Program-made: the position numbers and the translations under genes
Notes under the pieces: model-generated
The model's input: the letters and a program-made list of their open reading frames with translations, nothing else
What the model was told of the DNA's origin: nothing
Database searches by the model: none
Part shown: positions 23,684 through 34,117 of the stretch, one piece after another
Layout of the letters: every line of letters starts with the position of its first letter
Position numbering within the stretch: position 1 is the first letter of the stretch
Origin: Adineta vaga
Lineage: Eukaryota; Rotifera
Direction of reading: 5' to 3'
DNA: 64,000 nucleotides
Assembly (NCBI GenBank): GCA_021613535.1
Contig: CP075492.1
Span: 1,364,001-1,428,000 of the forward strand

Positions 23684-24366
23684 TCAATTCTTGCTCTCAT
23701 AATAATGATGTTGGGTCAGTTTTTGCCCACTTGGACCAGCATTGAAGTGTGGAGGTTGACTTCCTCCATCTGGATAGACAGTGGCCTTATCTTCTCGAAT
23801 GGTGATCTTTTGTTTGTCTTTGTTCAAAAACTCCCATTGATTCAACTTTTTGCCAGTACGCTTTCCATAACTCATTTCATCCACTTTCGTGTGTGACACT
23901 GGTTGAGCATTACGCAAAATTTTGTTGGCATCTAGAGCAGCGAACCAAGCCTGTTGTCGATTAGCACGTTGAGTATCTGGAAAATAAGAAGAAATAAATG
24001 AAACATTTTACTGCCCATTCTTAAATGATTTCGATGAATTTCAAGCATTGATACTTCTCTTTCCTCCTTCTATAAGTTCAGTGCCTACCTCCTAGTCCGA
24101 GTCTGAGAGTGGGACGGCTAGGAGGCGTTTGGGGACGTCGTCCTCCGCCTCCACGTCGAATTGCTCGAATAGCACGAACTTTCCAGTGATCATCATCAGT
24201 TGATAATTCAGGAAAATCTTGTTCAATGGGAAGGCTAAAGAAGAGGAAAAAAGACTTAGTCCACATATACTTCAGTTACATGCACCAACCTTTCATCCGT
24301 CGAAATGTAGGAGACGAAGAGAGCAAGTAGAGCCAGATAAGAGATGAGTAGTGTAGCTGAATGCAT
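23684..24366 (-). CDS. Small secreted protein, candidate neuropeptide-like precursor (171 aa)
   Basis: Three exons on the minus strand: 24290-24366, 24089-24234 and 23684-23976. The introns are short (54 and 112 bp). The phases match (77 + 146 + 293 = 516 nt). Exon 1 encodes a signal peptide (MHSATLLISYLALLALFVSYIS). Exon 2 holds an acidic stretch (DFPELSTDDDHW) and then RAIRAIRRGGGGRR, which is rich in dibasic sites. Exon 3 contains EMSYGKR: a Gly-Lys-Arg, the classic amidation/cleavage site. It ends in a basic and polar tail (QHHYYESKN). A signal peptide with dibasic sites and one GKR fits a peptide-hormone precursor, but only one such site is seen and the peptide is not one I recognise, so a secreted structural or defence protein remains possible. 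A telomere-like hairpin lies 3'. Confidence 0.6.
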
Positions 24367-25877
24367 TTGTTCGATCGAATTGTAGACAAAAAGAACTGCA
24401 TGGTACTTATTTATATAGAAAGACTGACACACATGTGGGAAAAAAAGTGTTCTTTGTCATAGATTGCGATGGTCTTTTTTTAATACTAACAATAGAAATA
24501 TGGTACGATGATGACGAATGTGAAAAAACCCATGTATGAATCTCTCCATTGAGTTGTTTTTATTCTTTTCTCGACTGCACATCATCATACGTTGATAAGT
24601 AAGAACTCTTCCCAGTTCTTTGAGGATGAGGCAATCGATTGTGCTTTGTAAGTAATTATTTGAAATAATGCTGAGTTAATTTTGCTGACGCGTTTCATTT
24701 TATTTATTTTAAAATATGAAATACTCTTCAGGACACTCTGTAATTAAGCACAAAAATAAAAGGTAAAACAGACAATTAGATAATAATTAAAAGAATGTTT
24801 AAAATGGATATGAGTGAAGAATCTGTAAAAACACGGTAAAACCTTGGATAGTACCATTTAAAAATTATATTGACAGCGAGCATTTTTGTAGTGGAACTAT
24901 CTTGTCCAACTCATATAAAATCGTAATTGCAGCACATCGTATCTCCAACCCTAATACTTATACACCATACGTCGAAATCCATAGAAAAACAATACTTTTT
25001 CTAGAAGATTAATATATATTACCATATTCATCGAGAGAAGATCACAAAACAAATATCAAACATATTTACTGTGATCTAATATCTCAAATCAATGGATAGA
25101 TAAACTATCGATCCGATTCACCATATAATTATCCGGAGAAAATTGCCTTCTCAATAATAATGAACTGACCCAAAAATTAGCTCATATTCAATTCAATATC
25201 AACCTGAACTTTTCACCAAATAATAATTATTCAGATATAACAACAAATCAATATATTTTATTATTAATCAATGAAACTAAATCAGATATTCTAAACTCTT
25301 CAATTACCGAATTAATGATAAAATAATTCTGTATAAAATGGGTAAAATGCAGGTATTCAAACTTTAACAGATATATATGAAACTAGTGCAACAATTTGTT
25401 TTGTCAACAAAATGCATTTGATTATTTAGAAATTGATATAGATCTTTTATTAATCGATCTATTATATTTGATAAAACTCAAAAAGTTACTTACTCAAAAC
25501 CATAAGTAAAATTTATTTTGACTTTAGTGTATTCTATTATTCATACAAATGATGATATGTATTATGTGTAGAGAAACTTAATTATAACGGAAAACTTTTT
25601 TCTTCATATGGTGTTTGAGTTGAGTGCAAAATCATGGGAAAAAATAGAACAGATAACAATCGTTTTCCCATTCGTCTCCCATTGAAAGAAAGAAAGGAAT
25701 TGTCGTCATCATGCCACATACAATCTGATCTTATCAAACATGTTTTGTACTCATCGACACAATAAAAAATAGAAAAAATGTATATGGATCATACGTATAT
25801 ATAAGTGGAGACTATTTCTTTTTCAGTAATTTTTGTCTTTCATTGATTGCTCTTTAAAAATACAAAGTACATAAGCG
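24367..25877. other. Intergenic region with dispersed repeat copy 2
   Basis: Holds the second copy of the dispersed repeat (24811-25347). The final 250 bp before the P450 start are AT-rich and contain TATATATAAG at about 25796-25805, a possible core promoter. Confidence 0.45.
24811..25347 (+). repeat. Dispersed repeat, copy 2 (about 540 bp)
   Basis: Aligns by eye with 20301-20930 from TGAGTGAAGAATCTGTAAAA to TATAAAATGGGTAAAA, lacking about 100 bp. Unlike copy 1 it has no telomere-like arms at its ends. Confidence 0.75.
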
Positions 25878-28072
25878 ATGTTATATCTAACGTTAACTTT
25901 ACTTCTCATATTTATTGGTCTCATCATCTATTACTTTGGACTCCGACAACGTTATCAATATTTTCGCTTGCGTGGTATTCCTACACCACGCTTTCAATTC
26001 TTCTACGGTCATTTTAAAACATTGTGGAATGCGGCATCTTATCATCGACAACTTGAAAGTTGGACGAAACAATATGGAAAGATTTACGGAATCTATGAAG
26101 GAAAGCTTCCTAGTTTTGTTGTCAGTAATCCTGATTTCCTTCACGAAGTTTTCATTAAACAATTTTCTGTTTTTAATGCACGAAAGACAACGTTGCTTGA
26201 TAATATAATTCCATGTACTTTTTTTTACAAATGGTGAAGAATGGCATCGTCATCATCATCTGTTTAATCCAACATTTACTGCAGCGAATCTGAAAATGAT
26301 GAGTCCTCTTATCAATGGATGTATCAATGATTTGATGAGAATACTGTTGAATCATGCAGAAAATGGTAAAGAATTCAACATCTATTTGTACTACAAACGA
26401 ATGATATTGGATGTCATCTGTAAGAATACATTATGATTTTTCTCCTTTTTTTTCTCCTATAAGCACAGCTTCAACATTGTAGTATCAGCGGCTTACGCAG
26501 GGAACCGAGCCTTAGAATTTTGCTAATGAATTTGATTTTACGATATAAAAGAATATTGATTTTATACTTTAAAATCAGATCATTGAGACAAATTATTTGT
26601 AATATTCTTTAGGTCGCTGTGCATTTGGACTTGAAACCGGCTTACAAAATGATCCAAACAATATATATTTAAAAAAAATCAACGAACTTTTTGAAGAAAA
26701 TTTGTACACAGATAATTTTGTTGCTCGACTTGCTCTACTAGTACCAGAGTTCGGAAATGTTCTCAGTCGAGCCTTTTCTATCGTTAGCTATGTGATAACA
26801 TTTCTCAACACAAAGTTTTTACCTTTAATATCAGACAAACAATTGGTTGAGCTGCCGATAATGTGGCTTACCAATCGAATACACACTATTGTCGATCAAC
26901 GTTTGGAAACGCCCACTTCACAAATTGATGTTCTGCAACTTATGTTACAAGTGCTTGTCAAAAAAGTAAGTAATTATAAATATTAATCGGACTCAGTACA
27001 AACAACAGAAAAGTATATAACAGATTTGATCAATTCGCCCATTTTCTTGAGGGTGTATTACGATGCCGGTAGTAGTCTATTTAGAAACGTATTTATCTAT
27101 AGAATGCCATTCCAGACGCCAGTAAAACAAATAAATGGCTAACTCAAGATGAAGTTATTAGAAATATTATTAACTTTATGACGGCAGGTTATAAAACGAC
27201 AGCAGCTGCCTTAGCTCATACTACGTATGAACTTGCCAGACATCCAGATATTCTTCAGAAACTTCAGACTGAAGTTGACGAACTTCAATTGAACAATAAT
27301 AATGATGATGGTAATGATGAAGAAACGAAAAAATATGCTCACTATAACACTGTTGCAAGTTGCCTTACATGGACATGGTCATTACCGAAGTGTTGAGAAT
27401 GTATCCTATTGCGAATATTGCAGTTCAACGACGTGCCACTAATGATACAGTTGTACAAGTAATCAATATTGAGAAAGGTAAATAAATCTTTTTTTCTATC
27501 ATTAGTACATCCATGTGACATATACAAGAATGTGCGAAATGTTACATCTGAAATTTTGCTTTTTAATTGAATATAAATTTTAAGCTTGACATGTATGCAT
27601 ACATTGTGAGCATAGGAAATTAATTAGCAAACTTTAGAATCGAAGGTTTTATCAATTTATGTTTTGTTAAATATTTAGATGATATAGTTCGCTTATTTCA
27701 TTTTTGGTTATCAAAAGAGTTCAACAAATCAGTCATTTCTTTTATCCATTTACAGGTACTATAGTACATGCTGATGTTTATTCGATTCATTATGATTATG
27801 AACTTTGGGGTCCGGATGATCCATACACCTTTGTTCCAGAGCGTCATCAAACAAAGCGTCATTCAATGGCATATTTACCATTTGGAGCAGGTCCACGCAT
27901 TTGTATAGGCATGCGTTTTGCATTGATCGAAATGAAGATGCTATTGGTGAGATTACTTCGTGAATATGACATTCTGCCTGGTGATCATCTTGAAAGTAAA
28001 TTTAACATCAGTGAAAAAACAACCATTACACCAGGAGAAGTTTGGATCAAGCTGGTAAAAAGAAACACTTAA
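25878..28072 (+). CDS. Cytochrome P450, CYP3-clan-like (frame broken by two indels)
   Basis: Four exons: 25878-26419, 26613-26965, 27103-27477 and 27756-28072. The product is about 528 residues once two indels are allowed for. The N-terminus is an ER anchor (LTLTLLLIFIGLIIYYFG) followed by the proline-rich RGIPTPR. The wording YGKIYGIYEGKLPSFVVSNP is typical of the CYP3 clan. The oxygen-binding I-helix reads AGYKTT, with Lys in place of the usual acidic residue. The K-helix ExxR is EVLR. The haem loop is FGAGPRICIG with the Cys ligand. There is one extra T in a T8 run at 26219-26226 and one base missing at about 27365. With both corrected, every exon phase closes and total length is divisible by three. 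P450s of this clan oxidise lipids and xenobiotics with NADPH reductase. The substrate is unknown. Confidence 0.85.
27048..27060. repeat. telomere-like half-arm in a P450 intron
   Basis: CTTGAGGGTGTAT within the intron 26966-27102, without a right arm. It may be a remnant or chance. Confidence 0.3.
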
Positions 28073-28189
28073 GAAAGACCACAGACTATTACGTAGTATA
28101 TTTTTTCAATATTCAGTCTCATGTCTCTTTCTATATTTATTAGCGTTATCAAAAAATAAATTGTTATTTTTACTTTTTAAAAAAATTAT

Positions 28190-28232
28190 CTTGAGTGTGT
28201 GAGGGTATTGATCTTATATACGCCCACATCTA
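28190..28232. repeat. weak telomere-like hairpin
   Basis: CTTGAGTGTGTGAGGGT against CGCCCACATC; starts 118 bp after the P450 stop. Confidence 0.4.
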
Positions 28233-28623
28233 AATATAAAAAAGAACAACAAAAAGAATTCACTATTGTTTGATAAAACGTTGACGTCAATGAATAAAGC
28301 TGCATTGATTCAATGGAAATTATCGAAATAATAATGAAAATCAGAAAAAGAACAATATTAACTTTTTTATTCATCATTAGAAATGAAGAAACAAATTGAT
28401 AATATAAAACCTCTGATAGAATTTCTATTCAGTAAGTTTTCTTCTAATTAATGAGGATTTAAATATAAACAAATATATCCATAGTTTGGATAACAAGAGT
28501 AAATGTAAGTAAAAGTTGTAATACATTGATTATCCATGTCGATACTATGAGATTTTTAGCAGCTAACACTATGTAAATCGCTCCCCATCCAACAATAAAT
28601 ACAATAAAGAAGAATACTCTATA

Positions 28624-28687
28624 CTTGAGGGTGTAGGTGTGCGTCTGCTCGCCTTTACTTGTAACCTCACACACACACACTCTCAAG
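28624..28687. repeat. telomere-like hairpin
   Basis: CTTGAGGGTGTAGGTGTGCG pairs with TCACACACACACACTCTCAA. Confidence 0.75.
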
Positions 28688-29197
28688 ATTATAGAAGTCT
28701 GTTGATTTTCAAGTAATTTTTGGTTAGAAATGAGTTTGTTCACTTTTGAATAAATGAGTAAAAGAAGCAGAAAAAACAACGCATGTCTGATTGCAGCACA
28801 TGTAAAAAGTGATCGATGAGAAAAGAATATATTTATCGCGTTATGACATCATCAAATACTTTTTACCGTATCATTAATATAAACAGTTACCTTGTAAAAA
28901 CAACCACACAGAAGCATATACAAATCAATGAAGTATGACTAAATATACGATGTATTAGTGCGTTTTGTTATAAAATAACAACGATTACATGCTGATTATC
29001 TTTTCGATTATTTTGTTGAATATTTTTTAGATAGAATACAATTGTTATATTTTCCACTAGATAGAAATATTTTACGAAATCAGGTAAATTGATTGTTAAC
29101 TATAAGAATGATGACTGTATAACGTTTTTGAAGCGAAGAGATTTCGATATTCTATGAAGTATTGACTTCTTTTGAAAAGAACTATGTTTTGATTTAG

Positions 29198-30111
29198 ATG
29201 GAATCTTCTTCGACAAGTTTGCAAGTTTCATTACCACCCGATACTAAACCATTGCAACATCAAGTTGCTGGACATGTCTTCGGGAAATCAAAGACAAAAT
29301 GCGGTCTACTACAACGATGTTCGACTGGTGATTTGCTTAAGCCAATTACTGATGAACGAGGTACACGTGAAGAACGATTTTATAAAGAAGTATTTTCCGA
29401 GCAAGCACCGAATAGTTTGCGGGCACTTCGACCATTTATTAGCACTCTCTTAGGAACATATCAATACGATAAAATAAACTATATAATTTTAGAAAATGTT
29501 ATTCATCCATTTGTGCATCCATGTGTTGCTGATGTTAAAATTGGTCGAATCACTTATGAGCCGGAGCCAGCATTGAAAAAATCAAAAGTCATCGCGAAAG
29601 ATTCCCTCCACTGGAAGATATTGGCTTTCAACTTCTTGGTTGGCAAGTTTATCGGCCTGCGGACAATTCTTATGAATATCACGATAAAGTATGTGGACGG
29701 TCATTAACCAAAGAAGAAATTCTTCATGCTATGGCTCATTTCTTTGATGCTCCTCAAGGGAACTATCGTGAAATCGTACGATCAGTACTCAAACAGCTGA
29801 CTGATATGGAACAGGTTATGTGCAAACAATATGGACTAACTTTTGTTGCAACATCACTGTTAATTGTTTATGAAGGTCAACAAAGTGAACAGAACAGGCA
29901 GCAACAACAACACCAACAGAGAAAAGTCGATGTTCGTCTAGTCGATTTTGCACATACGTCCAAGAACGAAGGAGGTGTACAGGCAGATCAAATAGATGAC
30001 AATTTTCTTTTTGGTTTGCATCATTACATGGGTCATCTACGAAGATTACTCGACGATGCATATCAATATGTGCCTATCGATAAACTAAATCAGTCTGTAC
30101 ACACTGAATGA
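29198..30111 (+). CDS. Inositol polyphosphate kinase (IPMK/IP6K family), one frameshift
   Basis: Two open blocks, 29198-29707 and the frame continuing to 30111, form one intronless kinase of about 304 residues. The family signature PxxxDxKxG is PCVADVKIG at residues 108-116. The block after the frame break reads RFPPLEDIGFQLLGWQVYRP, then RSLTKEEILHAMAHFF, SLLIVYEG and the metal-binding VRLVDFAH, ending in FGLHHYMGHLRRLL. All these occur in this order in IPMK-type enzymes. The frames change at 29597-29599, where an A3 run would need to be A4. The family phosphorylates inositol polyphosphates with ATP, in nucleus or cytosol. IPMK rather than IP6K is suggested by the short length, but that is not certain. 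A Q-rich insert (QNRQQQQHQQR) sits before the DFAH motif. Two telomere-like hairpins follow the stop. Confidence 0.85.
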
Positions 30112-30209
30112 AATTCGTATTATCTCAAACAGAAACTTTTATACTGTCTTTTAAGTCATTATTTTTAATCGATAATAATTATATTATGTGATACTACCAA
30201 TCACTAAAT

Positions 30210-30271
30210 CGAGGGTGTGGGTGTGATTGTGATTATATCTCTTGTCTTCAGTCACACTCACACACCCTCAA
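30210..30271. repeat. telomere-like hairpin
   Basis: GAGGGTGTGGGTGTGATTGT pairs with TCACACTCACACACCCTC. It starts 99 bp after the kinase stop. Confidence 0.8.
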
Positions 30272-30326
30272 GAATGTCAACGAAAACTGATGCGATAAAA
30301 CGAACGACGATGATTAGATCATCTTC

Positions 30327-30376
30327 AGGATGGTGAGAGTATGGGTTTACATCTTATTCTTACCCACCCACACCCG
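30327..30376. repeat. telomere-like hairpin
   Basis: AGGATGGTGAGAGTATGGGT faces TACCCACCCACACCCGATC; second hairpin 3' of the kinase. Confidence 0.55.
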
Positions 30377-30831
30377 ATCTATACATAGCTGCTGATTTTT
30401 AGTGACAAGTGTTAGAAGTGTGTATAAGCATTTAAGAATAAATTATTACCGAATCTAACATTTACCAAGCTATGTCGAATGAAAATCGCCCCAATACATT
30501 ATTAAAGGCTTGTATTTATTTGAGCAATAAAAATATTGGAATGAGCAATAATTAAAACATGATTTAGCAGTAACTTTCGAGCAATAAGAAAACATTTTTT
30601 GAGCAATTTTATAATATTAAATGAATAATAAATAGTTTAATACATAACAGTATTAATTTCACATTTAAGCAACAGTAAAAAGAAAAAACTACATTATTTT
30701 TCTTTACAATTTGCAAGAAACAAAAAGAAAAATGGAATTTATATAACTGATTATTGAATCAATAAATCTTTTTTTGCTTTCGATATGGTCTACCTCTTTT
30801 TCTTTTTGTACCAATTTCTACGTTTTTTTTC

Positions 30832-30916
30832 TAGGGTGTGGGTGTGGGTGTGGGTGTCTTTGTTATATTCAGACCCACCCTTACCCTCACACCCACACCT
30901 ACATCCTCATCCTCAA
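30832..30916. repeat. telomere-like hairpin with longest TGTGGG run
   Basis: The left arm carries four uninterrupted telomere-type units (GGGTGTGGGTGTGGGTGTGG). The right arm ACCCTCACACCCACACCTAC is followed by CCTCATCCTCAA. Confidence 0.85.
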
Positions 30917-31189
30917 TATTACTTGAAGGTTGAATTTCCATGTCATTTTCAGAATCAGAAATATAGTTTGCTACACGTTTCGATTGAACCATTTGTATTA
31001 AATGAACGGATTATTATTTCTCCTTTTATACGCATATTGTTTTATTTTAAATAATTATTGCTCAATTCATCTACTTATCCCTCATTCAGTATGTATATTG
31101 TTCATTCATTATGTATATTGCTCATTCAATATATTTATTGCTTAATTAAATATAACTCATTATTAAACTACAGTTTTTCTTCTAAAAAG

Positions 31190-31720
31190 GTGCGTACTGA
31201 TACTGAAAATTTAACATCAAATTCAAATACATCTGCAACTACTATAATTACAACTACAACAGCTAATAATGATTCACGTTTATTTTTATTCAGTAATCCA
31301 GAAGATTTAGATCAGATGATTGATGAAGATAATTTTGGCATCGAAAGTAATGAATTGAAAATGACTAATTCTCGATCCGACACTAATAAACATGACATTG
31401 GTTATTATTTAATTAAATAAATTGTCAATTGATGATCATTTGAAATATTCTTTATTATCGAATCATTTAAAATTCGATAGAAAATATCCATTTCCAACGT
31501 TGTATTCGGCTGACCATCAATATTCTCGTTGATTTCAGATCGATTGGCTAAATGATAATGCATTTCTTGTTTATTCACCGTATATTGAAGGTGGTTATTG
31601 CATAAATTGTGTATTGTTTCGTAATGTTCAAGGACAAAAGTTAGAATTATTTGAATAGGAGGGAGAAGGCGCACGTGCTGTGAATAATCTTTGTGTTTCT
31701 ATTGTTGAAAGATAAATTGA
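31190..31720 (+). pseudogene. Decayed hAT-type transposase fragment (TTF/zinc-finger N-terminal part)
   Basis: Translation gives an acidic Ser/Thr/Asn-rich leader, DIGYYLIK, then after a frame break KLSIDDHLKYSLLSNHLKF, KYPFPTLYSADHQYS, a stop, and FQIDWLNDNAFLVYSPYIEG followed by GYCINCVLFRN. The words WL..N.FLVYS....GGYC..CVLF are those of the TTF-type zinc finger that opens many hAT-superfamily transposases. In-frame stops at about 31418 and 31523 and the early end at 31660 show it is not functional. The transposase core is absent. Confidence 0.55.
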
Positions 31721-34117
31721 CTAATAGAAATTATTTCTGATATAATATGAAGATTGAAACTGGAAAAGTCCAACAAACGTATATTCATTTACGAGTGAAG
31801 TCCCAAAGGGAAAAAAGCGGATTCTCATGGTTTCTTGAGATCATCAGAGATCCTGACATATGAAAAAACTCGTTTTTTCCTCTTTCTGAGGATCCGCCTT
31901 TTCCCTCTTGTGAAATCCTATAACAGGGACACGAATTCTATTAGAATAACGAAAAACAGAACCTTATGGGCAAGTATTATCTTTGTTAGTGTACTAAAAA
32001 AATGAGTACACTACTAGAATCGGTCAGTATGTCTGTCCATCCGTTTACGCGATGACTTTAGAAAGAAGAGATCGATCGTTGTGAAATTCTTTGCGCAGTT
32101 CAGTCTCATCAATATTTCGGTCGAGTTCAAAGATGAGAATGATCTGTCAAGAAATGACTGAGTTATCGAAAAAATTCTCATTATTGAGCAGACCATCTCT
32201 GAGAAAGGATAAAGATGTATTTTACAAAAAAAAATTTTCTTTCTGAGATTATCGAAAACATATAGATCGAGTCACTTTTTAATGTTGGTTCTAAATCTGA
32301 TATCAGTTTTGGACCAAATCTTAGTTTTCTATCAAAACGTTATCTGAAACAAGCCTCAAAATGCGCACAAACTGCATTCCCGAACCCAAATTGCCTAGAT
32401 TTGTCTGAGATGATCAGCAGTTTTATGATTTCCCAGATGCCTGGCTTTGTACCTAGTCAAGAAGACTATCAAATGGTAAAAGCTCAATCTCCATAGTTAT
32501 TCACATCGCTGAGCTATTACGCAAATACTAATGTTTGTATGTATCATATACCTCTTATAGATTTATAAAGTTGTTTACGACTGTAATTCTGATGGAGACA
32601 AACGCAAAAATTCATTGAAAAAAAAGTCATCGAAAAGATTTCTGATGATAATTTTTGAACAAAAAGAACTATTTTAATCTGTTATAGAATTGAAGAAATA
32701 GTATATTATATATATATATATATATATCCATGAACTATAAGAAACAAAAAGAAAAAAGAAACATCTTTTAATTTTGTTCTTAACCATTGATCATCCTTCG
32801 GAAAAACAAAACGCTTTGGAAACGAGAAAAATCGTACGTTTTTTTTTCATCATTCGCAACTATAGTTTGCGCTTTGTTTTAGTTATTTTTTCTGTTTCTT
32901 AACTATATTATTTAGTTGGGAAATGTCTATTCACATGCCTGTTTTATAATAAGAATATTGTTACATTTCTCTCTTATGTTTTCTTTTTCTTATCAAAGAA
33001 TCATTGAATACAACTAGTTACATGAATCTAATTGTTTTCATTAAGAGATCATTTCATAACTGACATCATATCATGAATATTCTAATAAAGTGATACTATT
33101 GATACACTTTCTATTTCATATTCATAGATAGGATCTAAAGTATAGATGAAAATTTTCAATAAACAAAATCAACAAAAAAGTTCAATCTTAACAACGCTAA
33201 ACTTTTGCTAATTTAGATCTGAAAAAACATCCTATTCCGCGATATTCAACATTGCTGAATCATAGTTCTTACGAAATGTCAGAATTCCATCATACTATTT
33301 CATAAACGAGAAACATTAGATCGTAAAAAAATATATTAATAAAAGAAAAGTTTATTTTAAATAAAAACAAGTATTGAGTGATTGTTATAATATTTAAGAT
33401 AAGCATATAACTTCTTTCAAATGAATGCTTTCTTAACAGTATCTATAGAGACAAGTGTTCTTTTAATACAACATGCAAATATAGAATATTTATCTACTTG
33501 ACATATACTTAATCAATTTTTTTCAACAAGAAAATTTTACTTAAAATTGTTTTTTACGGACATTTCTATATCGAAGAAGTTCTTTAGTCGCGTAAAGTAA
33601 TTATAATTTTCATAAGTAAAATATGTTTTTAGTTAGAATTTCTTATCTGATAATAATTAGTTATGTAGACGAAAATATCCCAATCTAATGTTTAAGAATA
33701 ATTGAAAGAGATAATTTCGAGAAAAGAAAAATTCTTGTATATGAATTTCATCGATTTATTACGTAGACATTAGACAAATTGTGAGAAACTAATCGAATTA
33801 AATGATCGAATATGTTATTCGAATTTTATTTCTGTTTATCTAATATCATTTATTCATATAGAAAATGAAGTTGTTTGATAGTTCGATACATCTATGAAAA
33901 CGTTTTTAGAAGATTCGACAAAATTACTTTCTTTTCCTTACGATGTATAAACTTGAAGTTTTAGAAATTTAAACTTATATCAATTTGAGGAACAAAGCAT
34001 ATTAGATATCTTAAATCGTGAATTTTTATGAATAATACTCGGAAGAAAACATTGTTCCTATTGTCAACTATTGATTATTGAAATTGTATAGATGATCGTT
34101 TCTTTGACTTATATATT
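31721..34117. other. Long AT-rich intergenic region
   Basis: Contains a short inverted GGATC-type region near 31800-31910 (words GCGGATTCTC and GAGGATCCGC face each other), the dispersed-repeat copy at 31986-32180, a (TA)n tract at about 32705-32727, and otherwise nothing recognisable. No telomere-like hairpin. Confidence 0.5.
31986..32180 (+). repeat. Dispersed repeat, copy 2 of the ACTAGAATCGGTCAGT family
   Basis: Same ordered blocks as 23278-23465: GTGTACTxAAAAA, GAGTACACTACTAGAATCGG, TCCGTTTACGCGATGAC, CTCATCAATATTTCGGTCGA and ATGACTGAGTTAT. Confidence 0.6.

Larger units (their letters stand above)
28073..29197. other. Intergenic region with two hairpins
   Basis: AT-rich; telomere-like hairpins at 28190-28232 (weak) and 28624-28687 (good). 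No gene supported. Confidence 0.55.
30112..31189. other. Intergenic region with three telomere-like hairpins
   Basis: Hairpins at 30210-30271, 30327-30376 and 30832-30916. Between 30540 and 31160 the words TTGAGCAAT, GAGCAATAA and TATTGCTCATTCA recur on both strands, forming a loose inverted arrangement around the third hairpin. Confidence 0.5.

Noticed and set aside
30785-31054. Plus-strand open frame across the GT/CA hairpin (VWVWVSLL)
   Set aside because: It is a translation of the telomere-like repeat itself.
32705-32727. (TA)n tract as an origin or regulatory site
   Set aside because: A simple microsatellite with nothing else to support function.
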